Source: Szabonella alba
GTDB lineage: Bacteria > Pseudomonadota > Alphaproteobacteria > Rhodobacterales > Rhodobacteraceae
DNA: 64,000 nt
Assembly: GCF_016765775.1 (NCBI RefSeq)
Contig: NZ_JAESVN010000001.1
Location: 1 to 64,000 of the forward strand
Direction: 5' to 3'
Part shown: positions 18,669-27,572 of the stretch, piece after piece
How positions within the stretch are numbered: position 1 is the stretch's first letter
Layout: each line of letters opens with the position of its first letter
Made by a program: the position numbers and the translations under genes
The notes under the pieces: model-generated
Told to the model about the DNA's origin: nothing
What the model saw: the letters and a program-made list of their open reading frames with translations, nothing else
The model's database searches: none

Positions 18669-19094
18669 ATGGCCGATCCCGGTATTCTCAATCCCCACCC
18701 CCCCGAGTTTGAGCGTTTTCTCTACGCATCGGTCGGCGAGGACCGGAATGGACATGCGGTAACGGTCCTGTCTGCCTTTGCGCGCAAGGGCCTCGATCCA
18801 TGGAGGGAAACCGCCGATCTGGTCGCGCTGAGGCGCGATGCCGCGCGATTGCGCCTGGGGCAACTGCTTGCCCGATTTCGCGACGTTCCCGCGCTGGCAA
18901 CCGATCACGGCAGGGTCGCGCGGGATCTGAGCCAGCTGCTGCCAGAGCGCCCGTCACAACGCAGCCTGAAACACGTCGCCGGAACCGTCACCGATGGCCG
19001 CGCGGGCACAAGCCGGGCAATCCTGACGATCCTTGCGATCAGTTTTGTGCTGGTGCAGGTGCTGATGGTCGCCGGATCGGGGTCGGGCGAATGA
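18669..19094 (+). CDS. Tail-anchored hypothetical protein ('FLYASVGEDRNG' family)
   Basis: A 141-residue protein that begins MADPGILNPHPPEFERFLYA and contains the stretch 'SVGEDRNGHAVTVLSAFARK' and 'GLDPWRETADLVALRRDAA'. I recognise this pattern as a family of uncharacterised proteins in Rhizobiales and Rhodobacterales. A single hydrophobic helix near the C-terminus ('AILTILAISFVLVQVLMVAG') suggests a tail-anchored inner-membrane protein with its N-terminal domain in the cytoplasm. The stop overlaps the next start (ATGA), so the two are co-translated. Function unknown. Confidence 0.7.
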   Translation: MADPGILNPHPPEFERFLYASVGEDRNGHAVTVLSAFARKGLDPWRETADLVALRRDAARLRLGQLLARFRDVPALATDHGRVARDLSQLLPERPSQRSLKHVAGTVTDGRAGTSRAILTILAISFVLVQVLMVAGSGSGE

Positions 19095-19504
19095 CCGGTT
19101 CAACCGGCACGATAAGCACATTGGCCCACGCCGCGCACAAGGCCGGGACAATGTCACCGCGCGAACAGGGTGTTCTGTGGGACATGGAGGAAAAATTCTG
19201 GACCAGTGGCGGCGAAAGTGCCCGGGCGACGACAGCGACCAATGCCGTCATGATCTTCCCTTATCCGCCCGGCATCCTTCAGGGGGATCAGATCTGGCCC
19301 CATCTTCGGCAAAGGACGGGCTGGCGGTCCGTCGTCATGGCCGAGCGTCGCGTGACGCGCTGTCGTGATTTCGCCATCCTGTCCTATCGGGTCTCGGCAG
19401 AGAAGCCCGACGAGCCGACGCTGAAGGCGCTTTGCGCCTCAACATATCTGCAGGATGAGGACCGGTGGCTGCGGATCTCCCATCAGCAGACCGTCGCGAC
19501 CTGA
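19091..19504 (+). CDS. NTF2-like (SnoaL/DUF4440-type) protein
   Basis: A 137-residue protein beginning at the ATG that overlaps the previous stop. The order 'EEKFWTSGGESARATT', 'TNAVMIFPYPPGILQGDQIW', 'WRSVVMAERRVTRCRDFAIL', 'LCASTYLQDEDRWLRISHQQ' follows the helix-strand pattern of nuclear-transport-factor-2-like proteins of the DUF4440 group. These often have a small-molecule pocket but unknown ligands. It forms a two-gene unit with the tail-anchored protein and converges on the large-protein operon 45 bases away. Confidence 0.7.
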   Translation: MTGSTGTISTLAHAAHKAGTMSPREQGVLWDMEEKFWTSGGESARATTATNAVMIFPYPPGILQGDQIWPHLRQRTGWRSVVMAERRVTRCRDFAILSYRVSAEKPDEPTLKALCASTYLQDEDRWLRISHQQTVAT

Positions 19505-19549
19505 ATCATCACAGCCGCAAAGCGGGACCGGCAGGGTTCGTTCCCGGCC

Positions 19550-22500
19550 TCATCCCCTGAGGTCGTCTGACCTTTCGTCATCGCCATCATAGCCGTCATC
19601 ATCCACGGCGCTGTCGGCGTCATCCTCGGCACTGTTGTCGGACATTTCATCATCGCCATCATAGCCGTCATCGTCCGCGGAACTGTCAGCGTCATCCGCG
19701 TCACTGTCGTCCTCCGCCAGGGCATCGGCGATTGCCTGTTGTTGTTCCTTGAACGCGGCGTGCCGTTCCCTGTCATTGGCGCATTCGCCCTGGATCATCT
19801 GGACCTGTGCGGTCAGACTTTCGACGATTTCCACGAACTCCTTATGCGCCATGCCGCCCGTCCATCCGTCACCGTCACCCGGATCGGCATTGACGGGCTG
19901 ATAGGCACGAAGCTGTGCGACCACTGCCTTGGCCGTCTGATCGACCTCGTCCAGAAAGTCGTCGTATTCGCTGGTCTGGCGCGCGAGATTCGTCGGATCA
20001 TATTCGGGGAACCGTGCGTCGCGCGTCGCGGCATAGTCGGCATCAGATCCCAGGACCCCGACCAGCCTGCTCAACGCGCCATCAACGCCGGGGGTCTTGG
20101 TCGAGGCGGCGGCCAGCGGCGGGCTGGCCCGCGCCGAAGCGGCGGCTTTGAAGCGAAGCCAGCTGACCAGCGTAGGCACCGGTGTTCCCGGATGCCAGTT
20201 CTGCGGGATCGGCACGCGTTTCAGCACCTTGGGGTCATCGCTGTACAGGGTCTCAAAATAGGTCACGACCTTGGGGCAGACATTTTTCTGATCGGCCAGC
20301 ACCTCGGGCGTGATGCCGCAGCTTCGCGCGACCTCCTTGGCAATCGGATCGCCGTCGACCACGACCCCATAGGCGATCACGCATTTCGACAGGGTAGAGT
20401 TCCATTTCATCGCCGTGCGCGCCTTCTTGCGGTCGCCCGGTGAGGCAAGGGCCTTCTTGTACAGTTTCCACCCCTCGTCGATTTGGGATTCCTTGTGCAT
20501 CTTGTAGGCGAATTCTGTCAGCGCGCGGGCCATCGTGGTGCCCGATTGCATCGCAATTCCCGCCGCCATGCCGCCGCCCATGCTGACGCCGCTGGCATCG
20601 GCTAGCTTGATCGATTCCGCAGTCAGCCCGACCACGTCATAGATCACCCGCAGCGTCTGCAGGCTGACCTGAACCCGCGCCGAGTTCAGCCTTCCGTTGA
20701 TCGCCGGCCCGTAGACCGAACTGTTGCCCACGGTCAGCGCCATATTGTCCATCCACTTGTTCAACTGCAGGGACTTGCGCAGCAGCGTTGTGGCATCGAT
20801 CAGCAGTTTCTGGATTGCCACCGCGATACCGGCACCGGGCAGGGCGGCGGCCAGAACCGTGGCCCCGACACCGGTGATCACCTCAAGCGCCTGCCACATC
20901 ATGTTGCAGCGATTGGCCTCGGCGATCAGCTTGTCCATCGCGGCCATCGCGCGCTGTTCCTGCTCAACGCTTTTCGGATCCTGCGAGGGTTGGCCCGCTT
21001 CGTCGAGCAGTTTGTTCAGCACTTCCAGTTCGCGGTCGCTGGCATCCGAGATCTGCCTGAAGAATTCGTCGCGGCGGGCGGGGTCCTTCATCGAGTCCTT
21101 GAAATCACCAAGAGCAGCCGCCTTGCGCGCGTTCTCCTGTTCCACGAACCGGATCTTCTGCTCCAGAAGAAAGGCCGGGTCATCGGTGGGTGCGGTCAGT
21201 GGCAACTGCGGCCCAGCCTTGGCCGCCACGCCGCTCGCGCCATCGGCATCGTTGTTGAAGAGTTCCATCTCAAGCGTGGTTTTCTGCAACAGGGCGTTGG
21301 CGGAGCCGCGGTCGACAGTCCCGTCGGCCGGAACCGAATAGACCTGTCCGGTGATCTCGCTCATCGTGCCGGCCATCGCGCCGCTGATGGCAGACAGGCC
21401 AAGATTGGCAATGATGACCTTGATATCGACCTTGCCGCCATTCGACTTGACGACCTCATAGATATGGTTGGCGATGGCCGGAATGTTGGCCGAGGCCGCG
21501 ATGCCCGCCTGGACCGAGGCGCCGATCTGCTGCCACTGGCCTTGCGTGCCGATCGAGGTCGTTGTCACACCATCCTCGACCACGGTGCCGCGCTTGACGT
21601 CGACCGCCGCAAAGCTGGAGCCGACCGCGCCGGCGACGCTGGCGATGACCTCCTGCAGGGCCGCGGTGCCGCCGGCCTTGTCTCCGTCGGCGAATTTCTG
21701 CACGGCGGTCATCAGGCTGAAACCCGCATTGCCCGCCCCAAGGATTGCCTGCACCGATTTTGATGCGATTGACATCTGGGTCTGGAAAGCCTGCGAGAAC
21801 GCCTTGTCGGCATCCGTCGCCGTTACCTGTGCCGAATAGACCGAGATGCCGCTGGCCGCTGCCGCGCCAAGGGCATTGAACACCGACTTGGCAATAGCCG
21901 CGACATAGGTCGACTTGCGTTTGTCTCCGGGGTTTGTCAGCGCGGTATCGAGGATCGACATGCCGCCATTGATGACAGTTGTCGCCAGCGTGACCGCCGC
22001 GATCTGCGTACCCGCTTCGCGCGCCTGCTGCTTCATGTCGCCCATGCGCTCGATATTGGCAAGCTGCTCGGGCGAGGCCGTGCCATCCGCAGCAGCCGCA
22101 TTGTCGGCGGCAAAGGCCAGGCCCTCTGCCCGGCTCGTGCTCGACACCTGGGCTGACAGGCTTTCCAGCCGGATGGACTCGCTCGCAAGGGTACCCAGCA
22201 GGTTGACCACGTCGGTTCCGATGCGGATCACCCGCTTGGCGTCTTCGTGTTTCGACGCAGTCTTGGAATAATCCTCAAGCTTTTTCTTGTAGATCTCGCA
22301 GGCGCCGTTGAAAACTTGGGCTTCCTGACTGTACTTGTCCGCGACGGCGTTTGACGGGATCACGTCGGACTGGACAAGCGGCGTCCACAATTCGCGCGTG
22401 ATATCCGCAGGCTTGAACAGCGGGTTGCCATCGGCATCGACGGCCGTTTCCATCCGGGTCTGCAACTCGATCAGCTTTTCGTGCAGCTTCTGCACCTGTT

Positions 22501-22813
22501 TGGCGGCCGCCTCGTCAACCTGATACTTTCCCTTCAGGTCATGCTTTGTATCGACTTCATCGTCGCGGTCGCCGTTCATCCAGTCCATCGAGCGGTTCGA
22601 CCGTTCGATCAGGCCCAGAAACTTGTCGCGCGGCCATTCCACCTTGAGATTGGTCGAGGCGGCGATCAGGTCGTCCTGAAGCCCGGTGATCTCGCCGCTC
22701 ATCTCGGCAAGTGCGCTGTTGCGCTCATCCTGGCGGGCGATGATCGCGTCAAATGTCTGGGCGCTGCCAGCGGTTTCCGTGAGCCAGTCGCGCTGTGGTT
22801 TGGAAAAGGGCAT
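19550..22813 (-). CDS. Giant helical protein with hydrophobic segments and acidic repeat tail (third gene of unknown operon)
   Basis: A 1087-residue protein I do not recognise. ATG 22813 is chosen because GGAGAG sits six to seven bases upstream; an earlier TTG at 22843 is less likely. The first 250 residues are charged and helical. Residues about 265-490 are rich in Ala/Gly/Ser/Thr with hydrophobic runs ('AAVTLATTVINGGMSILD', 'VAAIAKSVFNALGAAAASG', 'LGLSAISGAMAGTMSEITG'), and a strong hydrophobic segment lies near 645-675 ('VITGVGATVLAAALPGAGIA'). The C-terminus carries two 24-residue acidic repeats. No signal peptide, no Walker motif, no known toxin or enzyme motif. It lies 26 bases after the 928-residue gene. 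Confidence 0.75.
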   Translation of the reverse strand: MPFSKPQRDWLTETAGSAQTFDAIIARQDERNSALAEMSGEITGLQDDLIAASTNLKVEWPRDKFLGLIERSNRSMDWMNGDRDDEVDTKHDLKGKYQVDEAAAKQVQKLHEKLIELQTRMETAVDADGNPLFKPADITRELWTPLVQSDVIPSNAVADKYSQEAQVFNGACEIYKKKLEDYSKTASKHEDAKRVIRIGTDVVNLLGTLASESIRLESLSAQVSSTSRAEGLAFAADNAAAADGTASPEQLANIERMGDMKQQAREAGTQIAAVTLATTVINGGMSILDTALTNPGDKRKSTYVAAIAKSVFNALGAAAASGISVYSAQVTATDADKAFSQAFQTQMSIASKSVQAILGAGNAGFSLMTAVQKFADGDKAGGTAALQEVIASVAGAVGSSFAAVDVKRGTVVEDGVTTTSIGTQGQWQQIGASVQAGIAASANIPAIANHIYEVVKSNGGKVDIKVIIANLGLSAISGAMAGTMSEITGQVYSVPADGTVDRGSANALLQKTTLEMELFNNDADGASGVAAKAGPQLPLTAPTDDPAFLLEQKIRFVEQENARKAAALGDFKDSMKDPARRDEFFRQISDASDRELEVLNKLLDEAGQPSQDPKSVEQEQRAMAAMDKLIAEANRCNMMWQALEVITGVGATVLAAALPGAGIAVAIQKLLIDATTLLRKSLQLNKWMDNMALTVGNSSVYGPAINGRLNSARVQVSLQTLRVIYDVVGLTAESIKLADASGVSMGGGMAAGIAMQSGTTMARALTEFAYKMHKESQIDEGWKLYKKALASPGDRKKARTAMKWNSTLSKCVIAYGVVVDGDPIAKEVARSCGITPEVLADQKNVCPKVVTYFETLYSDDPKVLKRVPIPQNWHPGTPVPTLVSWLRFKAAASARASPPLAAASTKTPGVDGALSRLVGVLGSDADYAATRDARFPEYDPTNLARQTSEYDDFLDEVDQTAKAVVAQLRAYQPVNADPGDGDGWTGGMAHKEFVEIVESLTAQVQMIQGECANDRERHAAFKEQQQAIADALAEDDSDADDADSSADDDGYDGDDEMSDNSAEDDADSAVDDDGYDGDDERSDDLRG
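19553..19696 (-). repeat. Two tandem 72-bp repeats encoding an acidic tail
   Basis: The last 48 codons of the giant protein are two 24-residue units, each with the core DDADS then DDDGYDGDDE then SD. The DNA copies are also alike (shared run 'tcatcgccatcatagccgtc'). The Asp-x-Asp-Gly pattern recalls calcium-binding loops, but no full EF-hand is present. Confidence 0.85.
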
Positions 22814-22839
22814 GTTCTCTCCGAAATCCTGGGGCCGGA

Positions 22840-25626
22840 TCAATCCTTGATGGCGGTCAATAGGCGCATTTCCAGCCGGGGCATTGCCTGGCGTGCGCTG
22901 GCGGCGCGGGTGCTGGCGTCACCGGTCGAAAAGGGATGGCTGCGGAAATGCAGCATGGGCTGAAACGAATCGAACAACGCCATCAGCTTGCGCAGTTCCG
23001 ACAGCGCGGCCTCTCGGGCCTTCTTGCGGGCCGGGATGCCTGCCGAACGGTCCGCGACAATGGCGGCATTGGTTTTCAGGGCGTCGGTACCGGTGCCACG
23101 CACCGCCTGGGCCAGCTTGGTGAAGAACGACATGATCTTGTCCTTATCGAACGTGTCGAATTCGTTGCTGCCATCGGTCTGACCGGCCGGAAGGATCGCG
23201 TCGGCGACGAAGGTGTCGAGTTTGGTGACAAAGCCATCGACCATATGGACGCAGGCGGCTGCCGCTTGCGCCAGACCGGCATCCAGCACCGCGGCCGCGC
23301 TTTCGGTGTCGTCATGCACCTGATTGACGCGGCTTTTCAATGCCTTGGCCTCTTCAAGGCCGGCCTTGAACTTTCCTGTTTTTCCGACATCGGCCTTCAG
23401 GGCCGTACGCTTTGCTTCAAGCGTCAAAATCTCTCCGGGGTCGGCCTTGAGCTTTTCAAGCATCTTCTTGACCGAAGCGATGTCGCCGCCCAGCGTCTTC
23501 ACCGCGCTTTCGAAATCGGTCTTGGCGGCCTCGTCAGCGTCATGGGCCGTCTGGCCCTGGCGCGCCTCGGACAGCAGCGTGTCCAGCGCGCTGATGCCCG
23601 CATCGTCCAGCCCCTTTTTCGCCGCCCAGTTTCTGGCCGAGTCGAGTGCCAGCAGAAGTTTGGCCTGCATCGAGATGATGTCGGTTTCGGCATTGCTCAG
23701 CGATTGTTCGGTGCGTTCGGCAATCTGATCGCGGACCTGCATCATCTGGCCGATTTCGGGCCCGTAATATCCGTCCAGATCGACGAAGGCTTTCTTGCCC
23801 TTGAGCACCTTGCCGATATTCTTGATCAGGTCGTCCACAGCATCAGCCCTCGTGGCCAGCGCACGCTTTCTGACCTGAAGGCTCCTCACTTCGGTGCCGA
23901 GCGCCTCGACCTTTTCGGCCAGCTTCTCGGTATCTCTATTTACCGTGTCCTGGGGACGTGTGTACTGACCGTCGCGCAGATCGGTCAGCTTTGCCATCAG
24001 GTCCAGCCGGTCACCGGGCAGGTACAGCCGATAGTCGCTTTCCAGCTTCTTGATTGCCGTCTCGACCTTCTTGAAGCCGTCTTCAAGGTGGGAATACACC
24101 TTGGGATCATTCTCGATCGTGGTGACAAAGGTATTCACGCCTTGCAGATAATCATCTGCCGTCCGCAGCGCCTCGACCGAGTCGCTGTCAAGCAACTGCC
24201 GCGCCGCCATCAACTGAAGCTCGATCTCGTCCAAAGCGGCGCGGGGGATGTCCTTGTTGGCGCGGACATTCTTCTTTTCCTGCGATTTTGTGTCGGTCTG
24301 GGTGCGGATTTTGCCGGTGAAGATGTTGTGACTGAAGAACGTGCCAAACCGCCCGGCAAGCTCCTCGACATCAGCCCGCATGTCGTCCCGGTCCAGACCC
24401 TCCAAGGCCAGATCGGCATCGGTGGCGTCTTTCAGCCGCTGACGGATTTCGGTTGCCAGTTCATGCGCGCGCCCGACCGTGATGCTGGTCTGCGACTGCG
24501 CGGCTGCGTCCTTCAGGAAATCGGCGACAAGGGTGCGCTCATCATCGACCCGATGGCCATTGGCGACCAGCGTGGCAATGTCTGTGTTGACCCCGGCAAG
24601 CACTGACTGGATCGCAACCGCATCGTCCCGCGCCCGCTGCGCTCCGGACACGATGACCTCGATCAGGTCAAGATATCCCTCCCTGATCCCATCCTCCTTG
24701 GCCAGTACCGCCGCCTCGACATCGCGGTAAAGATCATCGCGGGCGGTTTGCAGGGCCGTTGCCGTCGCATCAAGGCCGCGCTGGCGGATGCCGTCGATCA
24801 GGTCTCGGGCATTGCGGAACGGCCCATCCAGCCCCGACCCCTCGATCGGGCTGGGAGGGGCGGTGTTCACTGTTCCCCCGGTCCGGGCGCTGCGGTAGTT
24901 GCCCAGAAGGGTCTGCACCTCCAGAATTTTCTGATAAGCCCTTTCCACCCCCTCGGTCTGCAGGACCAGCAGGGACTGTTCCAGCAGGCCATACAAAACC
25001 TTGTATTCCTTGCCGTTGATGATGGCATAGCTGCGGGTCTTGCCGGTCTTGTCGGTGGTGATCGTCATCACCTCGGCGCGGGCATTGTCGATGTTCTTCT
25101 GCATGTCGACATGCGCCCGCCGGAATCCGGCAAGCTGTTTCTGGTCAAGCGCGGCGGGGTCGAATCCGGCCTCGGCGGCCCGGTCGCGCAGGGCGACATT
25201 GTCCTTGCGGACCTTCTTGAGATCGTCGGGCAGGTTGCCTTCCATCATCACAAGACGGGCCAGACGCTTTTCGATCCGTTCCACGATGGCCAGATTGGCG
25301 CGCTGTTCCGAAAGGCCGGCACGCAGCTGTTCAAGCTGGACCTGCAATGCGTCAATATCATCACCCGGCTGCGCCGCCGCGACCCGGCGTTCCAGATCCT
25401 TGAGCGCGATATCATCCTTGCTGATCGCATCGGTCAGCGCCTGTTTGTCATCACCCGCAAGGCGCGCCGCCATTTCCCCGGCCAGTTGCCGGTCGGGAGA
25501 GCTGCGCAAATCTGTGGCCTTCGGCACTACGGGATTCTTGCGCAGCGTTTCCCAGCCCTTTGCGCGGTTGAAGGCCGCGATCCAGTCGGTGACGGAACTC
25601 TTGAGGTCGAGCGTTGGGTCGGGCAT
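22840..25626 (-). CDS. Large coiled-coil protein (second gene of unknown operon)
   Basis: A 928-residue, almost entirely charged helical protein with long heptad-like stretches ('LKDLERRVAAAQPGDDIDAL', 'LEQLRAGLSEQRANLAIVER', 'KLAEKVEALGTEVRSLQVRK'). A short non-helical insert near residues 190-215 ('TTDKTGKTRSYAIINGKEYK') interrupts it. No signal peptide, membrane helix, Walker A or other enzymatic motif was found, so it does not look like an SMC ATPase. GGAGAG lies six bases before the ATG. It is 55 bases downstream of the 427-residue gene and 26 bases before the giant-protein gene. Function unknown; a scaffold or structural role is only a guess. Confidence 0.75.
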   Translation of the reverse strand: MPDPTLDLKSSVTDWIAAFNRAKGWETLRKNPVVPKATDLRSSPDRQLAGEMAARLAGDDKQALTDAISKDDIALKDLERRVAAAQPGDDIDALQVQLEQLRAGLSEQRANLAIVERIEKRLARLVMMEGNLPDDLKKVRKDNVALRDRAAEAGFDPAALDQKQLAGFRRAHVDMQKNIDNARAEVMTITTDKTGKTRSYAIINGKEYKVLYGLLEQSLLVLQTEGVERAYQKILEVQTLLGNYRSARTGGTVNTAPPSPIEGSGLDGPFRNARDLIDGIRQRGLDATATALQTARDDLYRDVEAAVLAKEDGIREGYLDLIEVIVSGAQRARDDAVAIQSVLAGVNTDIATLVANGHRVDDERTLVADFLKDAAAQSQTSITVGRAHELATEIRQRLKDATDADLALEGLDRDDMRADVEELAGRFGTFFSHNIFTGKIRTQTDTKSQEKKNVRANKDIPRAALDEIELQLMAARQLLDSDSVEALRTADDYLQGVNTFVTTIENDPKVYSHLEDGFKKVETAIKKLESDYRLYLPGDRLDLMAKLTDLRDGQYTRPQDTVNRDTEKLAEKVEALGTEVRSLQVRKRALATRADAVDDLIKNIGKVLKGKKAFVDLDGYYGPEIGQMMQVRDQIAERTEQSLSNAETDIISMQAKLLLALDSARNWAAKKGLDDAGISALDTLLSEARQGQTAHDADEAAKTDFESAVKTLGGDIASVKKMLEKLKADPGEILTLEAKRTALKADVGKTGKFKAGLEEAKALKSRVNQVHDDTESAAAVLDAGLAQAAAACVHMVDGFVTKLDTFVADAILPAGQTDGSNEFDTFDKDKIMSFFTKLAQAVRGTGTDALKTNAAIVADRSAGIPARKKAREAALSELRKLMALFDSFQPMLHFRSHPFSTGDASTRAASARQAMPRLEMRLLTAIKD

Positions 25627-25681
25627 CGGTCTCTCCAGTCAGTCAGAATGGTATTGCAGAAGCCGCCGGATGGCGTCTCCC

Positions 25682-26965
25682 TCAGGCGGCAAGCCGGTCA
25701 ATCTCGGCAAGTGCCGTGCCAAGCGGGCCGCGCAGATCGACCGCGACGCCAAAGGGGTTGTTCTCACACAGGTCAATCAGCTCATTCGATTGCAGGAAGG
25801 CCCGGTAGGCGGCGGTCTGGCTGCGCAGGGCCGCGGCGGCCTTTGCGCGGGCCTCGCCGGTGGACTGACGGTATGCAAACAGATGCTTCATCAGTGCCGT
25901 CTGATTGCCCTCGGTTATGCCGTTCAGGCCAAACTTGGCGATCCGCTCAAGATCGGGGTCAGCGATCTGGCCCAGCTTTGACTGAAGGGCGCCAATGGCT
26001 ACATCGGTAGCCTCCTTGGCCGCGTTCCAGACATCCAGCGGGTCGCGGGTGCTGTCCGCGCCTTGGCCCTCCGCCAGCAACAGATCCCGCTGCACCTGCT
26101 TCATGCCATTGATCGCACGCTCCACCGCAGCCTCGCGGATCGCACTGACCACATCCTTCATCCGGGCAATCAGGCTGGCCCGTGCGGTTTCTTCGCCCAA
26201 CGCATTGATCCGCTTGACCAAAGCGGCGGCGGCCTCCAGCAGCTTGCGTTCGGCGGTCGATCCGGCGGGATCTGTCGGCTGATCGGTCTGCTGGGCCGGG
26301 GCGGGATCACTGGTGGCGGCCGACATCCGGGTCAGAACATCCTCAATCCTGTCCAGCGCCGCAACTGCACCCGCGTCGTCGCCCGACCGGATCAGACCGC
26401 CCGCCCCGGCAAAGGCCTGCCGGAGCTTCTGGCCCGCCGGGTCGGGTATGGCCATGACGCGGGGATGCAGCGCCTTTGCCCGGGCCGCCAGATCGGCCGA
26501 GGGTTGGGCCGGGTCGGTTTCGGGCCCCTCCGCGTCCTGATCCTCTGCCTCGGGGGCCTCGGCGACGTCAACGGCGCTTTCGTCCTGATCCTCCGGACCG
26601 GTGTCGGGCAGGTCCTCGATATCCTCTTCGATGACATTGCCATTGGCATCCAGAATACGGACATTCCGGTTGAGCTGATTGGCGCGGAGAAACTTCTTGA
26701 GCTTCTTGGCGAGCGACGGAAGCAGCCTGTCGCAGCGCAGTGAAACCAGCTTTCCCTCCACCTCGGCCGTGCCGAAAGCCACCTTGTTGCCATCGCCCGC
26801 CGCCCGCAGCGATTTGGCCAGAACCTCGCCTGATTTGGTCCGGTGCAGCGCAAACAGGTCGCCCTCGACATTCGGTCCCGGGCAATAGGCGAAGGGAAGG
26901 GGGGATTTTGCCGCCATCTTCAGAAGCCGCTTGAGTTCGTCAGCTGAAACAGAAAGGTCTGACAT
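25682..26965 (-). CDS. Two-domain hypothetical protein (first gene of unknown operon)
   Basis: A 427-residue protein with GGAG seven bases before its ATG. Residues 1-115 look like a compact alpha/beta domain ('SPLPFAYCPGPNVEGDLFAL', 'KVAFGTAEVEGKLVSLRCDR', 'LAKKLKKFLRANQLNRNVRI'). Residues about 115-160 form an acidic, probably disordered linker (EEDIEDLPDTGPEDQDES). The rest is helical and Ala-rich ('LLEAAAALVKRINALGEETA'). No signal peptide or membrane segment. It heads a same-strand set with two very large proteins. I do not recognise the domain with confidence. Confidence 0.75.
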   Translation of the reverse strand: MSDLSVSADELKRLLKMAAKSPLPFAYCPGPNVEGDLFALHRTKSGEVLAKSLRAAGDGNKVAFGTAEVEGKLVSLRCDRLLPSLAKKLKKFLRANQLNRNVRILDANGNVIEEDIEDLPDTGPEDQDESAVDVAEAPEAEDQDAEGPETDPAQPSADLAARAKALHPRVMAIPDPAGQKLRQAFAGAGGLIRSGDDAGAVAALDRIEDVLTRMSAATSDPAPAQQTDQPTDPAGSTAERKLLEAAAALVKRINALGEETARASLIARMKDVVSAIREAAVERAINGMKQVQRDLLLAEGQGADSTRDPLDVWNAAKEATDVAIGALQSKLGQIADPDLERIAKFGLNGITEGNQTALMKHLFAYRQSTGEARAKAAAALRSQTAAYRAFLQSNELIDLCENNPFGVAVDLRGPLGTALAEIDRLAA

Positions 26966-27428
26966 TCAATGCTCCGCGTAGTTCCAATGTGCCGCTCAGA
27001 ATAGATTGCTTCATTCAGCAACATGTGGCCAGCGGTTGCAACCGACAATCTGGCACTCGCGCAACGCGATCATGACATCCGGTGCAGCCTTTCGGGCGTA
27101 GGTATCGTGGCGGGGCAACCGCTATCCGCTCGGTTCAGCCCCGGATGCTGCTTTGTCCTGATGCAATCGGACGGGGTCCTGACGGCCCGCTGCGCCGTCC
27201 GGAATGGGGCCGGGAACGGGGATTGCGGCGCATGAGCGGAAATAACGACCGTAACTGCGCCGTCTGTTCGGCGGTCAGCAAAGATTTCGCATCACCACAA
27301 CGTCAGTGCGGGAACCTGAATCACTCAGATTGGACAGAAACAGGCCCATCAATGGGTCCTGACCCTGGCAAAGCCCCTTGCGATCCAAGGGTTTTTTGCG
27401 AATTCAACGATTTAGGGTGGGGGAGGGT
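26966..27428. other. Gene-free island boundary
   Basis: About 460 bases between the unknown operon and ffs. It must hold the operon's promoter, but no clear -35/-10 pair was found. On the minus strand near 27235-27290 a fragment reads 'SLLTAEQTAQLRSLFPLM', faintly like the start of IS5-type transposases ('LSDAQW..I.PLLP'). It does not continue in any frame and is not called as a gene. Confidence 0.4.
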
Positions 27429-27522
27429 GAGAGGCTGGACAACGACCCAAGCGGGGCTCGTTACGGCTGCTTCCTTCCGGACCTGACCGGGTTGGCGAGG
27501 CGCTCGCCCGCGCCAACCTCTC
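27429..27522 (-). ncRNA. ffs: Signal recognition particle RNA (4.5S, small bacterial type)
   Basis: On the minus strand the sequence contains 'GGTCAGGTCCGGAAGGAAGC' followed by AGCC, the universally conserved apical loop and symmetric loop of SRP RNA that bind Ffh. The ends pair (GAGAGG at the 5' end with CCTCTC at the 3' end), giving a 94-nt hairpin RNA as in other alphaproteobacteria. The RNA forms the SRP with Ffh and targets membrane proteins co-translationally. A well-placed promoter lies directly upstream. Confidence 0.96.
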
Positions 27523-27528
27523 GCGTTC

Positions 27529-27557
27529 CATATAGGCCGCAGCGTCGGGCGGTGCAA
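27529..27557 (-). promoter_or_regulatory. Sigma-70 promoter of ffs
   Basis: Reading the minus strand, TTGCAC (27557-27552) and TATATG (27534-27529) are separated by 17 bases. The RNA 5' end at 27522 follows after six bases, an ideal distance for the transcription start. Confidence 0.82.
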
Positions 27558-27572
27558 GATGCGATGGGGGGG

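Noticed and set aside
19553-19696. Possible CRISPR-like or noncoding tandem repeat
   Set aside because: The 72-bp period keeps the reading frame exactly, with only two adjacent copies and no spacers; it is a protein repeat.
22936-24606. A 556-codon open frame antisense to the 928-residue gene
   Set aside because: No ribosome-binding site or family features; the minus-strand frame has GGAGAG, sensible composition and operon context.
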